A DNA stretch of 64,000 bases from Microbacterium sp. 8M (lineage in GTDB: Bacteria > Actinomycetota > Actinomycetes > Actinomycetales > Microbacteriaceae), in contig NZ_LR733284.1 of the NCBI RefSeq assembly GCF_902506375.1, positions 3,556,160 through 3,620,159 on the forward strand, in the 5' to 3' direction. The notes beneath the pieces are model-generated. The model was not told where the DNA came from. It saw only the letters and a list, made by a program, of their open reading frames with translations, and ran no database searches. How positions within the stretch are numbered: position 1 is the first letter of the stretch; each line of letters starts with the position of its first letter. The position numbers and the translations under genes were made by a program. Below, piece after piece: positions 25,142-35,223 of this stretch.

Positions 25142-26833
25142 TCAGCGGCTGAGGGTGACCGCGAGATCGATGAACAGCGCCGCGGACCACCCGAACGCGG
25201 TCGTCGCGCGCGGCGCCTTGAGGCCCGTGAGCGGGTTGTAGTACTCGTGCGGGCCACCGCCGTGGATCACCAGCCGCGCGGTCTGCTCGCGCAGCGCCCG
25301 AGCACGCTCCGGTAGCCCGGAGGCATCCAGGCCCTCGGCGACAAGGGCGCTCGTGTTGATCCAGATCGGGCCGCGCCACATGCGCTCCGCCGAGAAGTCG
25401 GGATCAGATGCCGCCACGGTCGGCAGCCCCCAGGGCAGTGCATAGCGCGCGGGGTCGTCCAGGGCCTCCACGAGCGCCTTGCGAACCTCGCTCGGGAGCG
25501 TCCCGGTGCGCAGCGGCAGCAGGCCCAGCACCGTGTCACTGGCGATGCGCTCGCCCTCCGGGCCGTGCGCGAAGAAGCGGCGCTCCATCGGATCCCACAT
25601 CTGCCGCAGCATCAGGGACTCGGTGCGGTCGGCCCGCGCCCGGTGCCGGCCGACGTCGTGGCCGGGCAGGTACCGCTCGGCGAGCGCCGCGATCTCCCGG
25701 TCCTGCCGCACGAGGTAGGACGCGAGGTCCGGCGCGGCCGTCGGGATCGGCCCGTCGAAGACCGGGCTGTCGTCGAGCCCCGACGAGTACGGGTGACCGT
25801 ACTCGGGCATCCCGTCGCCGTCGAGGTCGGATCCGTTCTGCTCCGGGCCGGCGAACCACCAGTCCTGCGAGCGGATCACGCGCCGCAGCTGTTCGGCGGC
25901 CCATTCCGGCGCGTCCTCGACCTCGAGCACGAGGCGCAGCGCCCAGGCGGCGAGCGGCGGCTTGGTCAGCGGCACGGGGGCGGACGGGTCGGCGACCTGC
26001 GATCCCGCTCGGCGCAGGTTCGCCCGGTCCGCATCCGGCAGGTCGTCGCTCGTGGCGAGGATCCCCTCCTCGTGCACCACGTCGGGCAGCTGCCCGTTGT
26101 CGCGCGGGAAGCGGAACGCGAGTTCGAGCTGCTCGCGGGCGAGCGCGGGGTCGCCGTGGCGCAGGCCGACCGCGATGAAGTACGCGTCCCACTGCCACAG
26201 CCCGACGTAGCCGATCTTCGACGGCACGACGGCGCGGGCGCCGGCGAGCGCGGGCAGCTCGACGATGTTCGCCCCGAGCACCCACCAGCAGAAGGCGGTC
26301 ATGTCCTGCAGGTCGTCGCGCACGCGCGGACAGCGGGTGAACCAGTCCGCCCACTCCCGTTCGAGCGCGGCCTCGGCGGCTTCGTGCGCCTCCGCCGACT
26401 GCGCGGTCACGGTCGTGGTCCGGTCGGCCGCGACGTCGATGCGCAGGCCGGTACCCAGCGGGTGTTCGGCCGCGGTCCCGTCCGGGAGCACCAGGCGCAC
26501 CGTGGCGCTCCCGCTCCCGCCGAGGCTCAATGCGCGCAGCCCGTCGAACGTCAGCGTCACGGAGGCGGAGCCGTCGGCCGCGAACCGGATCCGATGCGGC
26601 TGCACGTCGACCACGGGCAGCAGGCGCCCTTCCGCGTCGACGACCCCGAGCTCGTCGAGCACCCGGCACTCGCCGAGTCCCCGCTCGTACTCAGAGGTGT
26701 GCACACGCACGCCTGCACCCTCGCGGAAGACCAGCAGCCGCGACCTCGGGATCGTGAAGGGCGCGGTGACGAGGTCGAGATGGCGCCCCGCCGCGAGCGC
26801 AAGCTCCGCCGCGGACGGAGCGACGACCGCCAT
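25142..26833 (-). CDS. GH63-like (mannosylglycerate hydrolase-type) glycosidase
   Basis: A 563-residue cytoplasmic protein with a small N-terminal beta domain (to about 160) and an (alpha/alpha)6 barrel. GYVGLWQWDAYFIAVGLRHG gives the general-acid Asp of GH63/GH37-related enzymes, FPRDNGQLPDVVHEEG and MWRGPIWINTSALVAEGL are conserved, and GGGPHEYYNPLTG supplies the second acidic residue. The sugar is unknown; members act on alpha-linked glucosyl or mannosyl compounds. The ATG overlaps the MalG-type stop by 1 bp (TGATG), so it is the last gene of the importer-2 operon. No signal peptide. Confidence 0.85.
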   Translation of the reverse strand: MAVVAPSAAELALAAGRHLDLVTAPFTIPRSRLLVFREGAGVRVHTSEYERGLGECRVLDELGVVDAEGRLLPVVDVQPHRIRFAADGSASVTLTFDGLRALSLGGSGSATVRLVLPDGTAAEHPLGTGLRIDVAADRTTTVTAQSAEAHEAAEAALEREWADWFTRCPRVRDDLQDMTAFCWWVLGANIVELPALAGARAVVPSKIGYVGLWQWDAYFIAVGLRHGDPALAREQLELAFRFPRDNGQLPDVVHEEGILATSDDLPDADRANLRRAGSQVADPSAPVPLTKPPLAAWALRLVLEVEDAPEWAAEQLRRVIRSQDWWFAGPEQNGSDLDGDGMPEYGHPYSSGLDDSPVFDGPIPTAAPDLASYLVRQDREIAALAERYLPGHDVGRHRARADRTESLMLRQMWDPMERRFFAHGPEGERIASDTVLGLLPLRTGTLPSEVRKALVEALDDPARYALPWGLPTVAASDPDFSAERMWRGPIWINTSALVAEGLDASGLPERARALREQTARLVIHGGGPHEYYNPLTGLKAPRATTAFGWSAALFIDLAVTLSR

Positions 26834-27774
26834 CAGCGCCCCCCGAGGCCGGACGCCGCCATGCTGTTCAGGATCCGGCGCTGGCCGATCACGAACACGA
26901 TCAGCATCGGCACGGTCGAGATCGCCGACGCCGCCATGACGAGGCCGTAGTTGACGGATCCGAACTGGCCCTGGAACGACTGCAGCAGCAGCGGCACCGT
27001 GAACAGGTCGGGGGTGTTCAGCAGCACCAGGGGGAACAGGAACGAGTTCCACACGTCCAGCGCCACGATGATGCTGAGTGCGGCGAGGCCGGGCTTCAGG
27101 TTCGGCAGGATCACCTGGAAGAACGTGCGGATCCGCCCCGCGCCGTCCACCAGCGCCGCCTCCTCGAGCTCCTTCGGCAGCGACAGCACGAACTGGCGCA
27201 TCAAGAACACCGCGAACGGGTTCGCGATCATGCCGGGGACGATGAGCGCGAGGTGCGAGTCCACCCAGCCGAGCTGGGTCATCAGCAGGTAGAACGGGAT
27301 GAGTGTGACCTGCTTGGGGATCATCTGGGTCGCGAGGAACACGATGAACAGCACCCGGGATCCGCGGAAGCGGATCCGCGCGAACGCGTACCCGGCCATC
27401 GACGCCGTGATGAGCGTGCCGACGACGACGAGCACGGCGATGTAGGCGCTGTTCAGGTAGGCCTGCGCGAACGGCACGGCGTTCCACGCCTCGGCGTAGT
27501 TGCCGAAGGTCCAGGGATTCGGCAACAGCGAGAGCGGATCCTTCAGCAGCTGCGGCAGCGTCTTGAACGAGGTGAGGATCATCCACACGAACGGGAAGAC
27601 CATGCCGAGGCCGGCCGCGATCAGCACGACGTGGAGGACCGTCGCGGACACGCGACGACGTCCCCGACCCGCAGGCTTCGGCCGGACCCGACGACCGGGC
27701 GCGACGATGGCGATCGTGGAATCGGTGGCGGGGGCGGCGCCGCCGCGGGTGAGGCTCGTGGTGTCGATGCTCAT
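26833..27774 (-). CDS. sugar ABC permease, MalG type (importer 2)
   Basis: A 313-residue six-helix CUT1 permease with a basic N-terminus of about 45 residues. The EAA loop is EEAALVDGAGRIRTFFQVILP, quoted to 20 residues as EAALVDGAGRIRTFFQVILP. The end RRILNSMAASGLGGR is the usual C-terminal element. Its ATG overlaps the MalF-type stop by 4 bp and its stop overlaps the glycosidase start. It shares only family-level similarity with the importer-1 permease, so the two cassettes are not a recent duplication. Confidence 0.93.
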   Translation of the reverse strand: MSIDTTSLTRGGAAPATDSTIAIVAPGRRVRPKPAGRGRRRVSATVLHVVLIAAGLGMVFPFVWMILTSFKTLPQLLKDPLSLLPNPWTFGNYAEAWNAVPFAQAYLNSAYIAVLVVVGTLITASMAGYAFARIRFRGSRVLFIVFLATQMIPKQVTLIPFYLLMTQLGWVDSHLALIVPGMIANPFAVFLMRQFVLSLPKELEEAALVDGAGRIRTFFQVILPNLKPGLAALSIIVALDVWNSFLFPLVLLNTPDLFTVPLLLQSFQGQFGSVNYGLVMAASAISTVPMLIVFVIGQRRILNSMAASGLGGR

Positions 27775-28727
27775 GCGGGGTCATCCTCGTAGTGGACGAA
27801 CTTCTTCTGCGCGGCGAACTGGATCGCCGTGATGACCAGCGTGAGCAGGAGCAGGATGATGCTCGCCGCCGACGAGAGCCCGAACTCGAACTTCTTCATG
27901 CCGAGGTCGTAGATGTGATAGACGATCGTGCGCGTCGCGTTGTCGGGTCCTGCGTTCCGCACGAGCACGTACACGGTGTCGAAGGTCTGCAGCGAGGAGA
28001 TGAACGCGATCACCGAGGAGAAGAACACGATCGGCGAGAGCAGCGGCAGCCGGATCGCGGTGAACAGCCGCCACGCGCCGGCGCCGTCGATCCGGGCCGC
28101 CTCGATCACGGACGGCGAGATGTTCTGGAGGCCGGCGAGGAAGATGATCACGTTGAGTCCCAGGGACGACCAGATCGTCACGATGCACACGGCGATCAGG
28201 GCGAGGCGCGGATCCTGCAGCCAGTCCGGAGGGGCGATCCCGAAGACCTTCGAGATCGTGGTGGACAGCACGCCGTCGGCGCGGAACAGCTGCTGCCACA
28301 TCATGGCGACGGCGACCGTCGAGGTGACCACCGGCGCGAAGAACAGCACGAGGTAGAGGGTTCGGGTCTTCAGCTTCTCGAGGGCGACCGCGATGACGAC
28401 CGCGAGTCCCAGGCCGATCGGGACGGTGATGATCGCGATGAGCAGCGTGTTCAGGATCGCGCGCCCGAAGAGCGGATCCGCCAGCTCGGTGCCGAAGTTC
28501 TCGAACCCCACCCAGCTGAGGTCGGTGAGCCCGTCCCACCGCGCGAACGCCAGCACGAGGCTGGCGAGGAACGGCAGCAGCACGAAGAGCCCCATACCTA
28601 CGAGCTGCGGGCCGACGAACGCGTAGCCCCAGCGGCGGTCGCGTCGCCGCCACGCGGCCTCGCGCCGCCACCCGGGCGCCGTCGATGACGACGCCCGGGT
28701 GGAAACCGACGATGCGGTCATGCTCAC
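27771..28727 (-). CDS. sugar ABC permease, MalF type (importer 2)
   Basis: A 318-residue six-helix CUT1 permease. The EAA loop reads IEAARIDGAGAWRLFTAIRL, and NAGPDNATRTIVYHIYDLGM is the usual periplasmic segment of MalF-like proteins. GTG 28727 is preferred because AGGA lies about 6 nt upstream and the codon overlaps the binding-protein stop (GTGA); an in-frame ATG at 28721 is the alternative. Works with the MalG-type partner. Confidence 0.92.
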   Translation of the reverse strand: MSMTASSVSTRASSSTAPGWRREAAWRRRDRRWGYAFVGPQLVGMGLFVLLPFLASLVLAFARWDGLTDLSWVGFENFGTELADPLFGRAILNTLLIAIITVPIGLGLAVVIAVALEKLKTRTLYLVLFFAPVVTSTVAVAMMWQQLFRADGVLSTTISKVFGIAPPDWLQDPRLALIAVCIVTIWSSLGLNVIIFLAGLQNISPSVIEAARIDGAGAWRLFTAIRLPLLSPIVFFSSVIAFISSLQTFDTVYVLVRNAGPDNATRTIVYHIYDLGMKKFEFGLSSAASIILLLLTLVITAIQFAAQKKFVHYEDDPA

Positions 28728-30028
28728 TTGCCGTCCTGGACCAGCTCGGCGACGGCGTCGAGCGTGGCCTGAGCGTCCTGCTTGCCCTGGTACAGCGCCA
28801 GGAACTGGTCACCGATGCCGGAACGGATGCCCGGCAGGCGCGCCTCCGTCGGGTAGTTCACGAAGCCGATGTCGCGCATGTCGAGGAAGGTCTGCGCGTG
28901 CGCCGGGTAGCCGTCGAGGACGACCTTGTCCGCGCCCTTGATGGAGGGGACCGCGTTGCCGCCGCCCTGCAGGCGGAAGGTCTGTCCCTGAGCGGAGAGG
29001 AACTCGGTCCAGAACGTGAAGGCGGCGTCCTTCACCTTGGTGGCCTTGTTGATCGCGAGGAACGAGGTCGCGACGCCGGTGGGCGCCGCCTTCCCGTCCG
29101 GCGTGGGCCAGGGCGCGATGTCGTAGGAGTCCTTGGATCCGGCCGCCGCGACCGTTCCGATCGTGTAGCGGCCCTGCACGAGGAACCCGGCCTTGTGCGC
29201 GACGAACACGCTGTCGGCTCCGGCCCCGTCGGGCAGGGTGTCCGCGACCACGAAGGTCTTGTCCTGGAAGAGGGATCCGAACTGGTCGAGGACCTTGACC
29301 GCGTCCGCGTCCTTGTTGGCCACGAACTTCCCACTCTTGTCATAGGGCGCCGATGCGCCCTGCGAGCTCAGCCAGCTCCACTGGGTGGCCCAGTAGTTCC
29401 AGAACATCGTGCCCGTGAGGCCCGCATCGTGCAGCTTCTTGTTCATGTCCAGGAAGGCGCTCGTGGTCCACTTGCCGGCGGCGGCGAGCGTCGCGGGGTC
29501 GTCCGTCACGCCGGCGGCCTTCAGGGCCTCCTTGTCGTACCAGAACACATCGGGGTTGGAATCGTTCGGCGCGGCGTAGATCTCGCCGTCCTGCTCGGCG
29601 GCGCCGAACAGACCGGAAGAGAAGTCGGCCTCCTTGCTCTGGCTCTTCGAGCCGTTCATGAGCGCCTTGAGCGGCATGAGGCGGTGCGAGCCGACGAACT
29701 GGCCGATCATGTCATCTCCGACGTAGAAGACGTCCGGCGCGGTGTTGCTCGTCAGCTGTGCGAGCAGCTTGGAGTGGTAGTCGTCGTAGCCGGCCACGGG
29801 CTGCAGCTTTACCGTGATGTCGGGGTGGCGCTTCATGAAGTCGGCATCGAACTCCTGGTAGCGCTTGAGCTCATCGGCGCTGCCCCAGGTCGACCACACC
29901 ACGGTGGTCTTCCCTCCGGCGGATCCACCGCCGGCGGCGCCTCCGCTGCAGGCAGCGAGTCCGAGAGTGAGGACGCCCGCGGTGGCCAGGGCCAGCGAGC
30001 GGGTGAAGCGAGAGGAGAAGCGAGGCAT
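28724..30028 (-). CDS. sugar-binding lipoprotein (importer 2)
   Basis: A 434-residue CUT1 solute-binding protein with lipobox LGLAAC at about residue 26. KTTVVWSTWGSADELKRYQE begins the mature domain; PDVFYVGDDMIGQF and FWNYWATQWSWLSSQGASAP are consistent with a sugar-binding cleft rich in Trp. ATG 30028 has AGAGGTGG upstream; the frame runs on to 30163 but that part covers the operator. First gene of the operon SBP-MalF-MalG-GH63-like. Confidence 0.93.
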   Translation of the reverse strand: MPRFSSRFTRSLALATAGVLTLGLAACSGGAAGGGSAGGKTTVVWSTWGSADELKRYQEFDADFMKRHPDITVKLQPVAGYDDYHSKLLAQLTSNTAPDVFYVGDDMIGQFVGSHRLMPLKALMNGSKSQSKEADFSSGLFGAAEQDGEIYAAPNDSNPDVFWYDKEALKAAGVTDDPATLAAAGKWTTSAFLDMNKKLHDAGLTGTMFWNYWATQWSWLSSQGASAPYDKSGKFVANKDADAVKVLDQFGSLFQDKTFVVADTLPDGAGADSVFVAHKAGFLVQGRYTIGTVAAAGSKDSYDIAPWPTPDGKAAPTGVATSFLAINKATKVKDAAFTFWTEFLSAQGQTFRLQGGGNAVPSIKGADKVVLDGYPAHAQTFLDMRDIGFVNYPTEARLPGIRSGIGDQFLALYQGKQDAQATLDAVAELVQDGK

Positions 30029-30084
30029 GAGGCCACCTCTTTCATCGTCGGAAGAGCAGATTCGGGTGTAGGACGCGCTTCGTA

Positions 30085-30098
30085 TTCTGTATACAGAA
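30085..30098. promoter_or_regulatory. GntR operator TTCTGTATACAGAA before importer 2
   Basis: A perfect 14-bp palindrome 57 bp upstream of the importer-2 binding-protein start, containing the CTGTATACAG core found before gntR/GH42. Confidence 0.8.
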
Positions 30099-30219
30099 CG
30101 CAGAAATGTCAATCCCCGACCCGGCGCCGAGCCGATTCTCCCGCCTTCGATCCCTCGCAGCACGCCGCGCCGGGGCCACCGGCGCTCGAGTGGCCCGATC
30201 GCACCGGCGGCTCCGGCTC

Positions 30220-30225
30220 TACCCT
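30220..30225 (+). promoter_or_regulatory. -10 hexamer TACCCT, 6 nt before dehydrogenase start
   Basis: TACCCT, then 6 nt, then GTG, the same arrangement as at apt. Confidence 0.5.
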
Positions 30226-30231
30226 CGAAGG

Positions 30232-31161
30232 GTGAGCTTCCTCGTCACCGTTCCCACCGCCGAACTCGCCGCCGACGTCATCGCCCGGGGCCGGATGCCC
30301 GCGGGCGTCGAGGTGCGGGTATGGGACATGGCGACGCCTCCTCCGGCTCGGCGCATCGACATCGTCGTGCCGTCGTACCTCGGCAGGCAGCACCTGAGCT
30401 CGCTGGAGGGCCTCGACGTCGGCCTCGTGCAGGGGCAGATGATCGGATACGAGGCCGTCATCGACCGGATCCCGGCCGGCGTCCCGTTCGCGAACGCGGC
30501 GAGCGTGCACGAGCCCGCCACGGCGGAGCTCGCGCTCGCCCTGACCCTCGCCGCGCAGCGCGAACTGCCCCGGTTCGTGCGCGCGCAGGACGCGGGCGTG
30601 TGGGACCGCGCGTTCACCTCGAGCCTCGCCGACCGGCGCGTGCTGCTGGTCGGCATCGGCGGTGTCGGCAAGGCCGTGGCCCGTCGCCTCGCCGGCTTCG
30701 AGGTCACCGTCACCGCGGTCGCGCAGACCGCGCGCACCGAGGTGGTGGAGGGCATCGGGGAGATCCCGGTGCGCGCGCTCGCCGACCTCCCGGCTGTGCT
30801 CCCCGAGGCGGAGATCGTGATCCTCTCGCTGCCGGGCGGGCCCGCCACGCACCGGCTGTTCGACGCGGCCATGCTCGCGCGCATGGCCGACGACGCGCTG
30901 CTCGTCAACGTCGGGCGGGGCTCGCTCGTCGACACCGACGCGCTGGTCGCCGAGAACGGCCGGATCCGCGCCGCTCTGGACGTGCTGGATCCCGAACCCC
31001 TCCCCGAGGGGCACCCGCTGTGGAACGCCCCCGGGGTGCTGTTCACCCCGCACGTCGGCGGGGCGTCGACCGCGATGGCGCCGCGCATCGCCGCGCTCAT
31101 CCGCGCGCAGATCGACCGCATGCTCGCCGGCGAGGAGCCGCTGAACCTCATCGAGCACTGA
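30232..31161 (+). CDS. D-2-hydroxyacid dehydrogenase
   Basis: A 309-residue NAD(P)-dependent dehydrogenase of the D-isomer-specific 2-hydroxyacid family, acting on a 2-oxo/2-hydroxyacid. The cofactor loop is VLLVGIGGVGKAVARRLAGF; the catalytic Arg is in LVNVGRGSLVDTDAL, Glu in LDVLDPEPLPEGHPLW and His in FTPHVGGAS. The GTG at 30232 begins the conserved region and has a TACCCT box 6 nt before it; a longer frame from 30106 crosses the importer-2 operator. The specific acid is unknown. Confidence 0.93.
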   Translation: MSFLVTVPTAELAADVIARGRMPAGVEVRVWDMATPPPARRIDIVVPSYLGRQHLSSLEGLDVGLVQGQMIGYEAVIDRIPAGVPFANAASVHEPATAELALALTLAAQRELPRFVRAQDAGVWDRAFTSSLADRRVLLVGIGGVGKAVARRLAGFEVTVTAVAQTARTEVVEGIGEIPVRALADLPAVLPEAEIVILSLPGGPATHRLFDAAMLARMADDALLVNVGRGSLVDTDALVAENGRIRAALDVLDPEPLPEGHPLWNAPGVLFTPHVGGASTAMAPRIAALIRAQIDRMLAGEEPLNLIEH

Positions 31162-31198
31162 CGCGGCCCCGGATCCGCCACCGACCCCCTCCGGATCC

Positions 31199-31267
31199 GC
31201 GAGACTGCAACCACGCGACGAGACTGCAACAGAATCGCGCAGTCTCGTCGTTCAGTTGCAGTCTCGC
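31199..31267. repeat. nested intergenic inverted repeat (GCGAGACTGCAAC arms)
   Basis: Outer 13-bp arms at 31199-31211 and 31255-31267 are perfect complements, and inner 11-bp arms (GACGAGACTGC at 31217-31227, complement at 31239-31249) repeat part of the same sequence. It fills the gap between two same-strand genes and could act as a terminator or be a REP-like element. Confidence 0.75.
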
Positions 31268-31340
31268 GGTAGAAGGGCCGGCGACACCCGCGCGCTCGAA
31301 CCGATTCGATCCGTGATTTTCCGGGAAGCGCGCCTCCCGG

Positions 31341-31346
31341 TAGCCT
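31341..31346 (+). promoter_or_regulatory. -10 hexamer TAGCCT, 6 nt before GH13 start
   Basis: TAGCCT is followed by GATCGA and the ATG; no ribosome site. A small inverted repeat (CCGGGA at 31321-31326, TCCCGG at 31335-31340) touches its upstream side and may bind a regulator. Confidence 0.5.
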
Positions 31347-31352
31347 GATCGA

Positions 31353-33014
<1,662 letters not shown>

Positions 33015-33023
33015 CGCGCCGCG

Positions 33024-33055
33024 GTCAGCCGACCGGGCCCGCGGCCCGCTGACCC
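33024..33055. terminator. hairpin between convergent genes
   Basis: GGTCAGC at 33024-33030 pairs with GCTGACC at 33049-33055, with a GC-rich interior able to fold further. It lies 10 bp after the GH13 stop and 20 bp from the end of the convergent small gene. Confidence 0.5.
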
Positions 33056-33074
33056 GTTGACGCCAGCGGGAGCA

Positions 33075-33449
33075 TCAGTCCTCCGACGGCGAGCCGACAT
33101 CGGCGGATCCGCGCGCATCGGCGCTCGCCGCGACCGCGCCGTTCGACGCGTTCATGTGCTCCGGCAGCAGCTGGATCCCGCCGGTGCTGCTCGCCGAGCC
33201 GGCAAGAGTACGCAGCCACTCCGCGCTGAGCTCGGGCGGCTCGGGCTCGTCGAAGACGAAGCGCAGCGGGATGGACGGGTGCAGCCACAGTGTCTCGCGC
33301 CCGCGCTCCTGACCCTCCTCGTGGCGCCAGGAGAGCGTGAAGCTCTCGTTGCGCCGCAGCTTCGTCGCGATGACGACCTTCAGATGCGCCAGGGTCCGAT
33401 CCTCGATGTAGATCGGCTCAGAGCTCTGGCCGTAGTAGATGCTTCCCAT
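33075..33449 (-). CDS. small conserved protein of unknown function, paralogue A
   Basis: A 124-residue soluble protein starting MGSIYYGQSSEPIYIEDRTL, followed by LAHLKVVIATKLRRNESFTL and a WLHPSIPLRF motif, then an Ala/Ser-rich tail of about 30 residues. I recognise a small actinobacterial family (I believe now called DUF7882, often mislabelled as DNA ligase); there is no ligase motif. The core is strongly alike to the protein at 34707-35018, so they are paralogues with different tails. ATHLKVV-type basic core and WRHEE suggest a nucleotide or protein surface, but no function can be assigned. Confidence 0.8.
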   Translation of the reverse strand: MGSIYYGQSSEPIYIEDRTLAHLKVVIATKLRRNESFTLSWRHEEGQERGRETLWLHPSIPLRFVFDEPEPPELSAEWLRTLAGSASSTGGIQLLPEHMNASNGAVAASADARGSADVGSPSED

Positions 33450-33583
33450 TCCTGTGTCGTCCTCCGATCTCCCCGACCGTAGGACGGCGCCGGCTCGACC
33501 CCGGCAGCGCCGGGCCGGATGAGGACACCGCCGGAACGGACTGTGCGCGCCGCGTCACCGCCGCCACGCGGTGGCACGGAACG

Positions 33584-34519
33584 TCAGCGGTCGCCGCGCA
33601 TCTCGGCCGGCGCTCGGCCGTAGACCCGGCGGAACTCCGCGGCGAACCGGGACGGGTGCGAGAACCCCCAGCGACGGCCGATCTCCGCGATGGTCTCACC
33701 CGGCCCTGCCCGCAGCAGGTCACGGTGCGCGCCGTCGAGGCGCACCCGGACCAGATGCTGACGCGGGGTGATGCCGGCCGCGCGCCGGAATGCGTACTGC
33801 AGACCGCGGGTGGAGATGTGGACGGCGCGGGCGACGTCGTCCACGGTGATCGGCTCGTGGGCGTGCTCCTCCATGAAGGCCATCGCCCGACGCACCGTCG
33901 AGGGAGCCGGCGCCGTCTGCGCGGCCCGCTGCTCGCGGCCGTGCAGGGCCGACGGGAACGCGGCGAGGGTCACCATCAGCGCGTGCCGGGCGATCTCCGC
34001 CTCGATGAGCGGGTGGCCGACGGCGGCCTCCGCCTCCTCAGCGAGACCGGCCACGGTCCGCGACCAGTGCGCCGCCGCTCGGCGGTCCACCGGCGCCGGG
34101 TCCGTCACGCGGATCAGCAGGCGGTCGTCGCCGAGGATCCGGCGCGCCGTCTCCTGCGCCCAACCGGGGTCGAGAACGACCGCACGCACGTGCGCCTCCT
34201 CATCCCAGCGGGCCGTCACCTCGCGTCCGTCGCTGAGCCAGGGAGCACCGGAGGCCAGCTCCTGGCGCCCGCTGCGGACGGAGCCCCGCGCGGACCGGAC
34301 GCTGCACGCGAACAGCTGCCCCTCCGGCCGCACGGACGAGCGCACGGCCGCCGCCGAAAGCCGGTATTCGACGATCCCGACGTGCTCGAGCGCCGCAGAG
34401 GACCAGTCGAGGCGCAGCTCCGGTTCGGCGCGGTGCAGGCGGGCGGAGGGCGCGAACTGCGCCCACGCCTGCTCCACCGCGGACCGCTCGCGGGACTGGA
34501 ACCTGACGATCTGGGGCAT
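33584..34519 (-). CDS. AraC-family transcriptional regulator
   Basis: A 311-residue regulator with an N-terminal sensing domain (like the AraC-binding-like group) and a C-terminal double helix-turn-helix: ITVDDVARAVHISTRGLQYA, FRRAAGITPRQHLVRVRLDG and IAEIGRRWGFSHPSRFAAEF, closing with YGRAPAEMRG. ATG 34519 has GAAGGA upstream and precedes the conserved PQIVRFQS. It is placed between the two paralogous small proteins, all on the minus strand; whether it regulates them is unknown. Confidence 0.9.
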   Translation of the reverse strand: MPQIVRFQSRERSAVEQAWAQFAPSARLHRAEPELRLDWSSAALEHVGIVEYRLSAAAVRSSVRPEGQLFACSVRSARGSVRSGRQELASGAPWLSDGREVTARWDEEAHVRAVVLDPGWAQETARRILGDDRLLIRVTDPAPVDRRAAAHWSRTVAGLAEEAEAAVGHPLIEAEIARHALMVTLAAFPSALHGREQRAAQTAPAPSTVRRAMAFMEEHAHEPITVDDVARAVHISTRGLQYAFRRAAGITPRQHLVRVRLDGAHRDLLRAGPGETIAEIGRRWGFSHPSRFAAEFRRVYGRAPAEMRGDR

Positions 34520-34706
34520 GCGGGCATCCTTCGGAGCGAGGGTGCGGCGGGCCGCACGGCGGGACTCCGGCAAGTCCAGAGTCTTCCATTCTCTCCGATC
34601 CCGACGGCAGGGGATCCGGATCCGCGGTCCGCGCCGTCGTCGTCAGCACGACCGGAGCGCGGAGATCCCGGATCGCGGACTCAGCAGAAGCCGCCGGGCA
34701 CCCGCC

Positions 34707-35018
34707 TCACTTCGAGCCGAGGATGTGCTCGTCGGGGATGAGGACGCCGCCGGACGTGTTCGCGGAGTTCGCGTAGGTCTGGATCCGCGCGGGGTCGAGC
34801 TGCGGCGGCTCCGGGTCGGCGAACTCGAAGCGGAGCTGGATCGAGGGATGCAGCCAGATCGTGGACCTGCCGCGGGGCTGGTCGTCGTCGTGCCGCCAGG
34901 ACAGCGTGAAGCTCTCGTTGCGCCGGAGCTTGGTCGCGATCACGACCTTGAGGTGGGCGAGAGCGAGGTCCTCGATCTCGATCTCGTGCTCGGCACTGCC
35001 ATAGAAAAGAAAGCCCAT
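34707..35018 (-). CDS. small conserved protein of unknown function, paralogue B
   Basis: A 103-residue soluble protein paralogous to that at 33075-33449. Shared blocks are ALAHLKVVIATKLRRNESFT, LSWRHDD and TIWLHPSIQLRFEFADPEPP; it then ends in a short GGVLIPDEHILGSK. The start at 35018 was chosen by alignment with the MGxxxYG beginning of the paralogue; an upstream in-frame ATG at 35042 would add eight residues. The strict conservation of the basic core over 50 residues implies purifying selection. Function unknown. Confidence 0.8.
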   Translation of the reverse strand: MGFLFYGSAEHEIEIEDLALAHLKVVIATKLRRNESFTLSWRHDDDQPRGRSTIWLHPSIQLRFEFADPEPPQLDPARIQTYANSANTSGGVLIPDEHILGSK

Positions 35019-35223
35019 CGGGTTCACCCGTCTCGTCTGCATGTCGCCACGGAACCCGTGCCATGAGGCGCGGTCCGGATGACCGCACTGCGGCGCCGAT
35101 CCCAGCCTCGCACATCCTGAGCATCCCGGCCGCTCCGCAGCCACCACCGGACGCCCCCCCGCGCCGTCGCCGGGCCGCACTCTCTGCGCCGGCGCCCGAC
35201 CGCACCCACGCGGGGCCCGCGGC

